From WLMZ01 sp963732585 (GTDB taxonomy: Bacteria > Actinomycetota > Acidimicrobiia > Acidimicrobiales > Ilumatobacteraceae), in NCBI GenBank assembly GCA_963732585.1, contig CAVSZY010000005.1, positions 1 to 64,000 of the forward strand: DNA of 64,000 bases, in the 5' to 3' direction. Shown here piece after piece: positions 17,822 through 26,361 of the stretch. Position 1 is the stretch's first letter, and each line of letters begins with the position of its first letter. Position numbers and translations under genes: made by a program. The notes under the pieces were generated by a model. That model was not told the DNA's origin, made no database searches, and saw only the letters and a list, made by a program, of their open reading frames with translations.

Positions 17822-18869
17822 CGAACTCGGCTTTCACATGGGCGGGAGCGACGTGTACGTAACGGGCGGTCGTGTCGATATGGGCGTGACCGAGGAGGGC
17901 TTGCATCACCGCGAGATCAACGCCAGCCTCCGCCAGCGCGGTGCCGAACGTGTGCCGCAAAGCGTGCGGGTGACCGCCCGTGACCCCAGACAGTTCACGG
18001 TGATAACGGAACACTCGCCGCAACCCCTCTAACGTGAGCGGCTGTCCGCGTGCTGGGCCCTTGCCAACGATGAACAGCCGTTGGCTTGTTGTTTCGGGGC
18101 GCTCGGCGAGCAGATAGGTCTGAATAACACCAGCAACATCGACATCAAGCGGGACCCTGCGTTCCTTCGCTCCTTTGCCGTTCACCAACAGCCAACGACC
18201 ACCGATATCGACATCAGTGACGTCCAAGTCCAAGACTTCGGCCGAGCGGAGACCACAGAAAACCATCAGCCCAGCGATCGCCCGGTCCCGCCAGGACCGA
18301 AGGCTTTCCAGCAACGCCACGACCTGGATTTGATCCAAGGTCTTTGGGAGGCGACGCGCATCACGCACCCTCAAAGCGGAGCGTTGCCGGACACCACGAT
18401 CAACGTGAGTGAGTATCCCGCCCCGCTCACCCGCCGAGCGATGCCGGACCTCACGCCCACGCGGAACCGGTGACGCCAAGCTCGGGTCTCGCATCGACCG
18501 GAACGTAAACAGGCCCGACACCGCAGCCAACCGAAGATTGATCGTCGCTGGCGACAACAGGTCGAGGCGAGAGCCGTCCATCCGCACCACATTCGGTCCA
18601 ACTCGCCCGGCAAGATGCTCGGTCCGACACGCGGTCAAGAACCGCAACATCACATCCGTTGTCACCGCCGACAACTCGATCTGTTCGACGACCAGCCAGC
18701 GGCAGAACGCCAGCAACCCGATCCCATACGTGCGGACCGTCCGCAGCGAGTAATTCCGGTCGACCAAATAGGCCAGATAATCGTTCACCAACACGAACCG
18801 GCCAACATCGCCACCGGCCAGAACCCAACCCCGATCAGCTCGGTCCAACGTCAAACGATCGCTCGTCAT
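17787..18869 (-). CDS. TnpA-like tyrosine recombinase
   Basis: Encodes 360 residues from ATG 18869, almost the length of Tn554 TnpA. The N-terminal core-binding domain reads VNDYLAYLVDRNYSLRTVRT. Catalytic residues: GLMVFCGLRSAEVLDLDVTD (Arg), HALRHTFGTALAEAG (His-x-x-Arg), LLGHAHIDTTARYVHVA (His, Tyr). It appears intact. It starts 35 bases from the end of an inserted ISL3 copy, so its native promoter region is split. Confidence 0.88.
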   Translation of the reverse strand: MTSDRLTLDRADRGWVLAGGDVGRFVLVNDYLAYLVDRNYSLRTVRTYGIGLLAFCRWLVVEQIELSAVTTDVMLRFLTACRTEHLAGRVGPNVVRMDGSRLDLLSPATINLRLAAVSGLFTFRSMRDPSLASPVPRGREVRHRSAGERGGILTHVDRGVRQRSALRVRDARRLPKTLDQIQVVALLESLRSWRDRAIAGLMVFCGLRSAEVLDLDVTDVDIGGRWLLVNGKGAKERRVPLDVDVAGVIQTYLLAERPETTSQRLFIVGKGPARGQPLTLEGLRRVFRYHRELSGVTGGHPHALRHTFGTALAEAGVDLAVMQALLGHAHIDTTARYVHVAPAHVKAEFDAARSRQRNLT

Positions 18870-18903
18870 AGACACACACGTAACGCCGATGATCACTCAA
18901 AGT

Positions 18904-20322
18904 GGCTCTACACGCGTGAGCGTGGGGACGTGGGGTGCGGAGGATGGGTGGTGAGGGCTCGTTCGGCCAGGTGGGTCGGCCGGCTCGGAGTAGTACGCGG
19001 AGCCGGTAGTGCTCGAAGTTCTCGAAGCCTCGTCCGCAGCGTTTGACCTCTTTGAGTGAGCAGGTTGAGGCCTTCGGTCGGTCCGTTCGACGCACCGGTG
19101 GTGTGGTGGGCGAGGATCTCGGTCCGCCATCGGGCGAGCGTGTCGCCGAGCGCTCGGATCTCGGCGACTTCATCGCTTCGGCACCCGACGATGGCCTTGT
19201 CGAGCAGCGTGGCGGCGTCGGCCGGGTCGTCGGTGAGGTAGACGTCACGGACCGATTCTTTCGCCAGCCATGCTCCGAGCATTCGTCGTTCGGGTCGCCG
19301 GCGCGGAGGCCGAGCAGCATCCGCTGGCGGCCGCTTGTCGGTGAGGCGTTCGGACGCCGGCGAGAAGGATCTTGCGGATCTTGAACAACGGCTCGTCGTT
19401 TGCGGCCGCGATGACCGAACTGCTCGTTCTGCACACGACGACGCACCTTGTCGACGCAGCGGTTGGCGACACGCACCACATGGAACGGATCGGCGACCCG
19501 GACGCAATGATCGAGATGTGGCGACAGCCCGGCCCGATACGACTCTGCCAGATCGGTCGCCACGACGGCGATCTTGGCGAGCCAGCCCGGATCCGCGTTC
19601 GCGCACCAGCGGCGCAGGTCAGCGGCTCTGTTGCCCGGGTGTCATGTCGATCATCGCCCGCCGCTCCAAGTCGACCAGACCGGTCACATAACTGGTCGCC
19701 AGACCGGGGCGGGCCGCCTGGAACGAGGTCTCGTCAACGCCGAGCTTGACGACGGCTCCGACCCGATTCGGGTCATCGGCGAGCGGGGTGCCGTGCTCGA
19801 TCACCGCGTTCATGACCGTCCACCAGCACACCCCGAACTCGCGGGCCACCGCAGCGACCGGACGGGCCTGCTGGCCGACCTGGCGGCACGCCTCAGCACC
19901 GGCCCGACGGGTCAACACCGCCGTCGTGTCCAACGCTTCGATGTGTTCAGTCCACGTCGTCGGCGCACACAACACCTCGCGGCACCGCCACCGGCGACGA
20001 TCGCACATCGAGACGGACCGGCCGTCCGAAGCACGACAGATCACGCACCGAACGCACCGTGCGGTCCTGCGACTGGGCCCGCACCCCACACGACGCGACA
20101 CCACGCCACCGTCGCCGTCGATTCGACCGACACGACGAGCTCGTTGTCGCCCTCAGCGACCCCGAGGACCCTCATGCCGGGCAAGCCCAACAGCATTTCC
20201 ACCATCGCGATACCGTCATCCACGCCAGGGGTTCCTTCCGTTCGGAGTCGTTGAACAACCCCAAGCGTGATCGAACCCCTGGCACAACCGCGGACCTCAC
20301 CTCCCCACGCCACGCGGGAGCC
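18904..20322. mobile_element. ISL3-family insertion sequence with perfect 8-bp target duplication
   Basis: The left end begins GGCTCTACACGCGTG and the right end is the complement of GGCTCCCGCGTG. Both continue into a G-rich match typical of ISL3 ends. The 8 bases CTCAAAGT flank both sides exactly (18896-18903 and 20323-20330), as expected for ISL3. Length 1419 bp. It lies inside the Tn554-like element, just upstream of tnpA. Confidence 0.9.
18908..20205 (-). pseudogene. ISL3-family transposase, multiple frameshifts
   Basis: Starts at ATG 20205 (MVEMLLGLPGMRVLGVAEGD) and continues in other frames with GVCWWTVMNAVIEHG, LGVDETSFQAARPGLATSYV (first catalytic Asp), HLDHCVRVADPFHVVRVANR, and a helical end ILAHHTTGASNGPTEGLNLL. 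These are ordered pieces of one ISL3 transposase spread over three frames, so the copy is dead unless the shifts are sequencing errors. The perfect target duplication argues that insertion itself was not ancient. Confidence 0.82.
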
Positions 20323-20392
20323 CTCAAAGTCAAGGGCTGACCAGGACAAACACCTTTTACGCGGCCGCCACCAGAGACGATTGGCCGGATAA

Positions 20393-21067
20393 CAGGCAGT
20401 CGCCAACCGAACCAATGGAAGGCCGAGCACCGAGTTCGGCGAGGCGTTCGGTGTAAGCAATGGACACGTATTGCGACCCGGCGTCGGAGTGCGCGATGAC
20501 CCCGTTGATCAGGTTGGCCCGCCGGGTCCATGCAGCCATGTTCAACGCGTCCATCACCAGCTCGGTGGTCATCGACGGGGCGACCCGCCATCCAACAATC
20601 ATCCGCGAGTAGACGTCGATAATGAACGCCGTGTAGACGAACCCGGACCAGGTTGGCACATACGTGAAATCCGAGACCCAAAGCTGGTTTGGGTGCTCCG
20701 CGTGGAAGCGGCGTTTGACCAGATCAGGCGCCCGCGGGATAGACAGCTCAGAACGGGTCGTGACAATCGTTTTCGAACGGGAAACACCGCGTATACCCAG
20801 CTCACGCATGATCCTCGCGATGCGGTCCTTATCCACGATCAGCCCGTACTCGCGACGTAACCCGGCCTTGATCTTGCGGCGCCCGTACACCTGATAGTTG
20901 TCATCAAAGACCTGGCGGATCTTCGGTTTCAACACCTCATCAGCGATCTCGCGGGCCGAAATCGGCCGCCCAAGACAGGCACGCACCGCGCTGCTGGCAA
21001 CCTGCAACACCCGGCAGATCGGCTCGAGACCAAACGTGTCGCGAGAAGCAACAACGAACGCGGTCAC
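20393..21067 (-). pseudogene. IS3 transposase OrfB, N-terminal part
   Basis: From GTG 21067 (MTAFVVASRDTFGLEPICRV), with LWVSDFTYVPTWSGFVYTAF (first Asp) and VIAHSDAGSQYVSIAYTERL (second Asp). It breaks off at SIGSVGD where the Tn554-like element begins. The catalytic Glu is in the piece at 15288-15527. The insertion therefore separates the two aspartates from the glutamate. Confidence 0.9.
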
Positions 21068-21401
21068 CTCTTTGATTGGCGGTCGAGCTCCGCCCCGAAA
21101 AAGCTGAGGCGGCTTTCAAAATTTCGTTCGCCCGGACCAACTCGCGGTTCTCTTTCTTCAACCCGGAAATCTGCGCCCGCAGATCGTTGATCGTGTCAGG
21201 CTGGCCGCCACGCCCAGGGCTGTTAGATGTCACCGGCGACGCCGCTTTCACCCAGTTATACAACGTCACTTCCTTCACGTTGACCTTCGACGCCAACCGC
21301 CGACAAGCCTCCTTACGCGACTCATCCGGCTCGATCGACTCGAACACAAACCTCACCGCCTGATCTTTAAACTCCGGCGTGTACTGCTGCATTTTCGGCA
21401 T
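21064..21401 (-). CDS. IS3 OrfA (HTH transposase subunit)
   Basis: Begins at ATG 21401 with MPKMQQYTPEFKDQAVRFVF, then a leucine-zipper-like LRAQISGLKKENRELVRANE and ILKAASA. At a run of five T (minus strand, about 21104-21108) the native ending FFGAELDRQSKR lies in the -1 frame and stops at 21064, overlapping the OrfB GTG. The zero frame runs on to 20940. Either this is the slippery site used for OrfAB fusion, or one T has been lost. Confidence 0.8.
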
Positions 21402-21455
21402 CTCTAAATCCTTCCAGGATCTTTGAGGACCTGCTGCAAAACCCCGGCCGATTCA

Positions 21456-22073
21456 CACCGCTCGGGCTGGAGATGACCTCTCGGTGGAATCGGTCGAGCA
21501 GATCGTCAGAGTCGTCCCACAACCGTTCGCCACGGCCGAGTTCGGCGGGGGCGACGGCGACGTGGAGCGTGTCGATGAGATCAGCCTCGAGAAACTGCCG
21601 GAGTGTCGCGACGCCTCCCCCGAGGCGGACGTCCTTGCCGTCCGCAGCCTCTTTGGCGAGGCGCAACGCGTCGCCTGGCGTCGCGTCGATGAAATGGAAC
21701 GTCGTGTCAGCCAGCGTGAACGACGGCCGCGGGTAGTGAGTGAGGACGAACACGGGTGTGTGGAACGGCGGGACGTCACCCCCCACCAGCCCTGCCAGTC
21801 ATGGTTCTCCCACGGACCTCGTAGGGGACCGAACTTGTTGCGGCCCACGATCTCGGCACCGATGTTGTGGGTGAAGTCCCGAGTGAAGTAGTCGTCCAAG
21901 CCTCTTGTGCCGCCCGGCTCAGCGCGATGCGGCCAACTCGCTGTCGCACCGGCCCATGCTGCCAGCTCTGCCGGGTTTGCGTGCCCGAACGGCTGCTCCA
22001 AGCTTTGCCCTTCGCCCGCCCCGAACCCGTCGGTCGACAGCATGAAGTTCTGTACCCGAAGCAGTTGCGTCAT
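21456..22073 (-). pseudogene. Dihydrofolate reductase-fold protein, frameshifted and 3'-truncated
   Basis: From ATG 22073: MTQLLRVQNFMLSTDGFGAG, then LDDYFTRDFTHNIGAEIVGR and WENHDWQGWWG. A shift in a G6 run near 21781 leads to HTPVFVLTHYPRPSFTL, KDVRLGGGVATLRQFLEADL and FHREVISSPSGV. This is the RibD/DHFR-like family of stand-alone reductases. The last residues (normally VTHLxF) are replaced by the IS3 end. The G-run shift could be a sequencing error, but the IS3 truncation is real. Confidence 0.78.
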
Positions 22074-22212
22074 CGCTCATCCTCTCATCAGCCGACGACA
22101 CCGCAATGGCGTCACGACCCCACACACGAAGTATGACCGCCACCGAGTCCCGTCCACGCTCGGCGGCCTCGTCAAGGGACGGTGCCGATGCTCACTCGGG
22201 TATCCGTCGCGG

Positions 22213-22491
22213 TCATCGGTCGATGCGTTCAGTGAGATGGATGGTCACAATGTCGCCATCGTGCTTGCCGATCTCCGCTCGCAGGGCAGCGTTCACTGGC
22301 AGCTTGTGGGTGCCGTCACCAAGCGCCATGAACGACGTGCGGAACCCGACCCCGTCGATCGTGCCGGCAACCTTCACGAGGCCTCGGGTGCCGAAGAACT
22401 CCGCCGTCCAGTCCGCCACCACATAGGTGTGACCACCCTTGGCTGGGCTCTTGCACAGGATCGCGGTGAACGTCTTGTCCAGAACGCTCAT
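22213..22491 (-). CDS. DUF1905-domain protein
   Basis: Encodes 92 residues, a complete DUF1905 domain: KTFTAILCKSPAKGGHTYVV, then TRGLVKVAGTIDGVGFRTSF and HKLPVNAALRAEIGKHDGD. The family is a small beta barrel of unknown function, often found alone or fused to YdeI/OmpD-like domains. It lies 28 bases downstream of the cysteine-hydrolase gene on the same strand. Confidence 0.88.
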   Translation of the reverse strand: MSVLDKTFTAILCKSPAKGGHTYVVADWTAEFFGTRGLVKVAGTIDGVGFRTSFMALGDGTHKLPVNAALRAEIGKHDGDIVTIHLTERIDR

Positions 22492-22519
22492 CGGATCGCG
22501 CCGATCGACGATCGAGACA

Positions 22520-23242
22520 TCATCGGGCCCTGAGCGCGGTGATCACGGAGTCGGAGGTGGCCGTCGAGCCGAACAGGATCCGGGTGGTGAGCATCGTGGC
22601 GTCATGGTTCGATCTGGCGAGGCCTTCGCCGATCGGCTCCGCGGTGCAGTCCTCCACGACCAGGCAGTGGTAGTCGCGGAACATGCCGTCACGAACGGTG
22701 GAATCGACGCAGATGCTGGTGGTCGCGCCGACGAAGATCAGCGTGTCGATACCGGCGGCGCGGAGCAGGTCGTCGAGGGGTGTTTCGAAGAAGCCGCTGT
22801 AGCGGTGTTTCCACACCACGATGTCGTCGGACTCGGGAGTGAGCTCGTCGATGATCGCCGTGTTCCACGTCTCGCGGATCAGGATCCGACTCGGTGACCC
22901 GTCCGGCGCGGCGACCGTGTCGCCGGCGTTGAGACGGCGGTGGATCTGCCAATTCGGTGAGTCCGCCCCACCGGTATCGGACAGGTCCGGTTGGAAACCC
23001 ATCTTCAGATACACGACCCGCAAACCCGCGTTGCGGGCGGCGCCGATCAACGCTCGGGTCGGTTCAATCGCCGCTCGGATCACCCCGATGTCGATCCCAG
23101 CACGTTCGAACATGCCACCGACCGACGCGAAGTCGTTCTGCATGTCGACCACGATCACCGCAGTCGTCGCCGCGTGAGCGTCGAACGGTGCCGGCTGAGC
23201 ATCGATCGTGACGACGCCAGTCCTCGCAGCCGGATCGCTCAT
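22520..23242 (-). CDS. Isochorismatase-family cysteine hydrolase (RutB-like)
   Basis: Encodes 240 residues. The catalytic triad is visible: Asp in AVIVVDMQNDFAS, Lys in VVWKHRYSGFFETPLD, and Cys in FVGATTSICVDSTVRDGMF. The K-x-R-Y-S-G-F and VESTLRDG-type context resembles RutB ureidoacrylate/peroxyureidoacrylate hydrolase and carbamoyl hydrolases. No other rut gene is nearby, so the substrate is open. The gene is followed by DUF1905. Confidence 0.87.
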   Translation of the reverse strand: MSDPAARTGVVTIDAQPAPFDAHAATTAVIVVDMQNDFASVGGMFERAGIDIGVIRAAIEPTRALIGAARNAGLRVVYLKMGFQPDLSDTGGADSPNWQIHRRLNAGDTVAAPDGSPSRILIRETWNTAIIDELTPESDDIVVWKHRYSGFFETPLDDLLRAAGIDTLIFVGATTSICVDSTVRDGMFRDYHCLVVEDCTAEPIGEGLARSNHDATMLTTRILFGSTATSDSVITALRAR

Positions 23243-23316
23243 CGCGTCTCGATCCTGCGCCTCACGCCACGCTCAGCGGCGCGCCGTTGCTTGCGCGAGA
23301 AGGGTGCCCGGGTCAT
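23239..23316 (-). CDS. Possible 25-residue basic peptide coupled to the hydrolase gene
   Basis: ATG 23316 opens MTRAPFSRKQRRAAERG, a short arginine-rich frame whose TGA overlaps the ATG of the hydrolase gene. It may be a leader or coupling peptide, or chance. No family is recognised. Confidence 0.3.
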   Translation of the reverse strand: MTRAPFSRKQRRAAERGVRRRIETR

Positions 23317-23463
23317 GTCTCGCAGAATAGATGGCGTCACACCGCACCGAGAACGCGCCGGCCAACCGAGCGGCGCCCGGCTCCGACAGCTGCCAGCGAG
23401 GACGACATGTCCAATCGGAAAGGTGCTGTCGTTCGGTTCTGATGCGGCACCTACCATTGTCAG

Positions 23464-24108
23464 ATGGACGCGCTCGAACTCCGGCACATCGTCTACTCCC
23501 ACTTCGAGCGCACGGGTGCGGCGCCGAGCCGAGCAGCCCTTGCCGAAACCGTCGGCGACGAAATCGAGGTCGATCGGTTGCTCCGCGAGTTACATGATGG
23601 GCACATGCTGGTGCTCGACGATTGGCCAGCGCGTGTCGGCGAGATCCGTATGGCCTTGCCGTCCTCCGCGGACCCGACCGACTTCACAGTGACGTCCGGA
23701 CAGCGGACGTGGTGGGCGAACTGCGCGTGGGATTCCCTCGCGATCCTCGCTGCCCTGCATGTCGATGGTCGCATCGAATCCACATGGTCCGACACCGGCG
23801 ACCCCGTCGACATCACCATCACAGATGGCCGCCCCGACCAACCAGAGGGCTTCGTCCATTTCGCTGTTCCGGCGCGGCGATGGTGGGACGACATCGTGCG
23901 CACTTGAAGCACGATCGCGTTCCTTCGGTCGAAGGACTCCACACCTGTCACCGGTGAAGCCGTTGCCCTGCCCGATGTGTGGGCACTGTCGCAGGACTGG
24001 TACGGCGACCGACTCAATCCGTCCTACACGCCGAAACCGGTGAACGTTCTGCAGGGTTTCCTCACCGACGCCGGTCTTACCACCGAGTTCTGGCAACTCA
24101 CAGGCTGA
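23464..24108 (+). CDS. Alkylmercury-lyase (MerB)-like protein with in-frame TGA at the second catalytic Cys
   Basis: The frame from ATG 23464 reaches TGA at 23905, but the same frame continues without a shift to TGA at 24106 (214 sense positions). Upstream it has an N-terminal winged-helix part and RTWWANCAWDSLAILAALHV, where C87 and D90 have the C-x2-D spacing of MerB C96/D99. Then comes HFAVPARRWWDDIVRT, the TGA at position 148, and STIAFLRSKDS, WALSQDWYGDRLNP and GFLTDAGLTTEFWQL. Relatives have Cys here ('DDIxFTCxTMLFFRSE'), equivalent to MerB C159 (61 versus 63 residues apart). It is either a nonsense mutation (TGC to TGA) or selenocysteine. A hairpin lies at a suitable distance (separate entry). 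MerB cleaves carbon-mercury bonds; many homologues have unknown substrates. Confidence 0.65.
23921..23936 (+). promoter_or_regulatory. SECIS-like hairpin after the in-frame TGA
   Basis: TCCTTC (23921-23926) pairs with GAAGGA (23931-23936) around a GGTC loop. The loop starts 19 bases after the TGA. Bacterial SECIS elements are stem-loops placed about this far downstream with G in the first loop positions, and the E. coli fdhF loop also contains GGUC. The same bases encode an ordinary FLRSKD, so the match may be chance. Confidence 0.35.
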
Positions 24109-24156
24109 GCAACAGCCACAGCGGCACCCGCTCGAGACGGGCCACGATCCGGAGGT

Positions 24157-24245
24157 GATCGTCGCCGTGCTTGTACAACCGCAAGCCGTCGATCCCACAT
24201 CGAACCGCACGGCGACGGTGCCTGGGAAGTGTCCACGCCGGTCGG
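24157..24245 (+). pseudogene. DUF167 (YggU-like) remnant
   Basis: GTGATCGTC...GCCGTCGATCC... GGGAAGTGT follows the intact DUF167 gene at 35859 base for base in places (start, 'PRSRRPR' region and 'DGSWEV' region) but is cut off after about 30 codons. It is the decayed member of a duplicated segment. Confidence 0.45.
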
Positions 24246-24386
24246 GATCCCTTGTCGCCGTCTGTGGCGACTCCCGATGCCGGGCTCGATGGAGCGCGAA
24301 CGCCGAGCCCCGATGGTTTGCTTTCAACCGCACACCACGGGTCGTAGGGTTGGGATGCCTCAACGACGAGTACTGGAGAGAGTGCG

Positions 24387-24767
24387 ATGAATGACATCAG
24401 TGTTGTCATGTTCACGGTTGCGAGCCAGGACGCGGCGATCGCGTTCTACACCGAAATGCTCGGCTTCGAGCTGCGAGCGGACACCAGATTCGGCCCGAAC
24501 GGCGAGTACCGCTGGGTCGAAGTCGCTCCACCCGGTTCGCACGCTCGGCTCGCGCTCAACGAACCGATGGGCGCAGCACCGGGTGGCGGAAGTATGGGCG
24601 TGGAGACAGCCGACGTGCTCGCCGAACATCGCCGCCTGAGCGCCATCGGCGGCATCGATCTCGACCCCGAACCAATGCAGACCCCAGGTGCCCCACTGCT
24701 GTTCATGATCCGCGATCCCGACGGCAACCACATCGCAGTCGTCCAACCAGACGACACGCCCGCATGA
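24387..24767 (+). CDS. VOC-family protein (glyoxalase-like)
   Basis: Encodes 126 residues: ISVVMFTVASQDAAIAFYTE, the mid strand YRWVEVAPPGSHARLALNEP, and the last strand MIRDPDGNHIAVVQ, the full bipartite VOC pattern. ATG 24387 follows GGAGAGAG. The stop overlaps the next VOC gene (ATGA at 24764), so the two are coupled. Substrate unknown. Confidence 0.87.
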   Translation: MNDISVVMFTVASQDAAIAFYTEMLGFELRADTRFGPNGEYRWVEVAPPGSHARLALNEPMGAAPGGGSMGVETADVLAEHRRLSAIGGIDLDPEPMQTPGAPLLFMIRDPDGNHIAVVQPDDTPA

Positions 24768-25258
24768 CCGACCAACCGCAGACGCCGAAGAACCGGATCT
24801 GTTTGTGGTTCGACCGCGACGCAGTCGACGCAGCGCGGTTCTACGCAGCCACGTTTCCGGACAGCACTGTCGGGACGATCATGCGAGCGCCAGGCGATTA
24901 CCCCGACGGCCACGAAGGTGACGTGCTCACCGTCGAGTTCACCGTCGCAGGTATCCCCTGTCTCGGGCTCAACGGTGGGCCAGCCTTCGCCCAGAGCGAA
25001 GCGTTCTCGTTCCAGATCGCCACCGACGACCAGGCCGAAACCGATCGACTGTGGAATGCGATCGTCGACAATGGCGGCCAGGAGAGCGCCTGTGGCTGGT
25101 GCAAAGACCGCTGGGGACTGTCGTGGCAGATCACCCCACGAGTCCTCACCGAAGCAATGGCCGACCCCGACCCGGCCGTCGCCAAGCGCGTCTTCGACGC
25201 GATGATGACCATGGGCAAGATCGACCACGCCGCCATCGAACACGCCCGAACGGGCTGA
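24764..25258 (+). CDS. PhnB-like VOC protein (3-demethylubiquinone-methyltransferase-type fold)
   Basis: Encodes 164 residues of the PhnB subfamily: ICLWFDRDAVDAARFYAATF, then GDVLTVEFTVAGIPCLGLNG, GGQESACGWCKDRWGLSWQI and KRVFDAMMTMGKIDHAAIE. The C-G-W-C-K-D-x-W-G-x-S-W-Q signature is diagnostic. It is coupled to the preceding VOC gene by a 4-base overlap. A decayed copy lies at 36281. Confidence 0.9.
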   Translation: MTDQPQTPKNRICLWFDRDAVDAARFYAATFPDSTVGTIMRAPGDYPDGHEGDVLTVEFTVAGIPCLGLNGGPAFAQSEAFSFQIATDDQAETDRLWNAIVDNGGQESACGWCKDRWGLSWQITPRVLTEAMADPDPAVAKRVFDAMMTMGKIDHAAIEHARTG

Positions 25259-25758
25259 CCAGCGCACACCCCGATCCGCCAGTTCGGGTCGGCCAGAACG
25301 GTGGTGCTCGGCTCGGCAGCGGAACTCGACCGTTACAGTTGTCGCCGTACGCTACCGGCAGGTGAGGAGGGGATTCCGGCGTACGACGCCGAGGGAGCGC
25401 ATCAAATCGATCGTCATCGCGGTCATCGACGCATCACTCTTGATCTCACCTGCGCACGACAGCGGAGCCACCGAGACACTCATCGCCCGTGTGTGGCTGA
25501 AGCGGATCGAGAACGCTGCGGCCCATCGGGCGGCCGTGAGGCACAACGGCCACAGCCTTGACGATGCGCCTTGGCTTGAACGGTGCAGCAGGACTGTCCC
25601 GGAGGCGTGCCGGGGCAAAGTCCGCCTCCCTCAAACGGCCGTGGCATCAGCGACGAAGGCGCTGTCTAGAACACGAGGTTTCCCCACGCTCGCGAATAGC
25701 TCGGCGAGGCACAGCAACGACAGGCTGGGGCTGAGCGGTCGGCAGGGGACCGCTGCTG
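25259..25758. other. 500-bp stretch without a recognisable gene
   Basis: Between the PhnB-like gene and the 3' end of the HxlR regulator. Open frames on both strands lack familiar motifs and look like shadows of high-GC DNA. No repeat or hairpin stands out. Confidence 0.4.
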
Positions 25759-26262
25759 TCAGTCGGTCTCGCGGAAGAAACCGGTCGCTTTGGCGGCGGT
25801 TCTGAGTTTGTCGGGGTAGCCGGGGCCGAGTGTTGCGGAGACGTCTCCGAGTTCAAGTTCGGCATCGCAGTGGGCGCACACGAGTCGGGTGGTGGTGTCG
25901 TGGTCGCAGATGTCGTGGTGGAGCACTATGGGTGGACCGTTGGGGCCGGAGAGCCAGGTGTCTGACCAGGCGGCCATCGCGGTGACGACTTTCCAGTAGC
26001 CGCGTCCCATGTCGGTGAGGATGTATTCGTGTCGTTCGGGCCTGTCTTGGTACTTGCGGCGTTCGAGGAGTCCGGTCTCGACGATGCTGTTGAGGCGTCG
26101 GGTGAGGACGTTGCGGCTCATGCCGAGGCTGCGTTGGAACTGGTCGAAGCGAGTGAGTCCGTAGAACGCATCGCGCATGATCAGCGGTGTCCAGCGGTCG
26201 CCGGTGACGGCAACGGCGCGGGCGATCGAGCAGGGCCAGCGGGAGATGTCGGGTCGGGTCAT
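25759..26262 (-). CDS. HxlR-family winged-helix regulator
   Basis: Encodes 167 residues. The HxlR core is CSIARAVAVTGDRWTPLIMR, then GLTRFDQFQRSLGMSRNVLT and LNSIVETGLLERRKYQDRPE. A C-terminal part with CDHDTTTRLVCAHCDAEL carries a C-x2-C pair that may bind metal. The gene is divergent from the SRPBCC-LLM operon, and a perfect palindrome lies between them. HxlR proteins usually respond to small electrophiles or metabolites. Confidence 0.9.
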   Translation of the reverse strand: MTRPDISRWPCSIARAVAVTGDRWTPLIMRDAFYGLTRFDQFQRSLGMSRNVLTRRLNSIVETGLLERRKYQDRPERHEYILTDMGRGYWKVVTAMAAWSDTWLSGPNGPPIVLHHDICDHDTTTRLVCAHCDAELELGDVSATLGPGYPDKLRTAAKATGFFRETD

Positions 26263-26319
26263 GCCATGTGGTGTTGCAGGTGTCCGCGCATCTCACGAAA
26301 GTCTAGTCACCAATACGGC

Positions 26320-26350
26320 ACCACTGAGTTCCTAATCAGAACTCAGTGGT
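26320..26350. promoter_or_regulatory. Perfect 12-bp inverted repeat, probable HxlR operator
   Basis: ACCACTGAGTTC (26320-26331) and GAACTCAGTGGT (26339-26350) are exact inverted repeats with a 7-base spacer. The site lies in the 99-base gap between the regulator and the operon, 11 bases before the operon's first start codon. It could repress the operon, and from its place could also control the regulator. Confidence 0.7.
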
Positions 26351-26361
26351 ATGGTCCGATC

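Larger units (their letters stand above)
15528..20392 (-). mobile_element. Tn554-like element (tnpA-tnpB-tnpC) inside IS3
   Basis: Bounded by a 13-base inverted repeat, TTATCCGGCCAAT at 15528-15540 and its complement at 20380-20392. It carries two overlapping tyrosine recombinase genes and a small third gene, the TnpA/TnpB/TnpC trio of Tn554-type transposons. Six extra bases (TGCCTG on the minus strand) lie between the right end and the rebuilt IS3 codon, matching the short coupling sequence known for Tn554 insertions. Without the ISL3 copy inside it, the element is about 3.44 kb with no passenger gene. Confidence 0.75.
15267..21455. mobile_element. IS3-family element, interrupted by a nested transposon
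   Basis: The ends are imperfect inverted repeats of about 31 bases. The left runs 15267-15297 (TGAATCGGCCGG..TTTTGCA). The right is its complement ending at 21455, with three mismatches. Both ends start TGA, as IS3 elements do. OrfA and the front of OrfB lie at 20393-21401 and the tail of OrfB at 15288-15527. The gap between them is the nested Tn554-like element. I see no obvious target-site duplication (flanks AAA and CAC differ). The right end sits at the 3' end of a DHFR-like gene. Confidence 0.8.

Noticed and set aside
20041..20460. Minus-strand 139-residue frame reaching beyond the ISL3 right end
   Set aside because: Only its C-terminal part (from ATG 20205) is ISL3 transposase; the upstream part reads through the element end and the Tn554-like terminus, so it is not a gene start.
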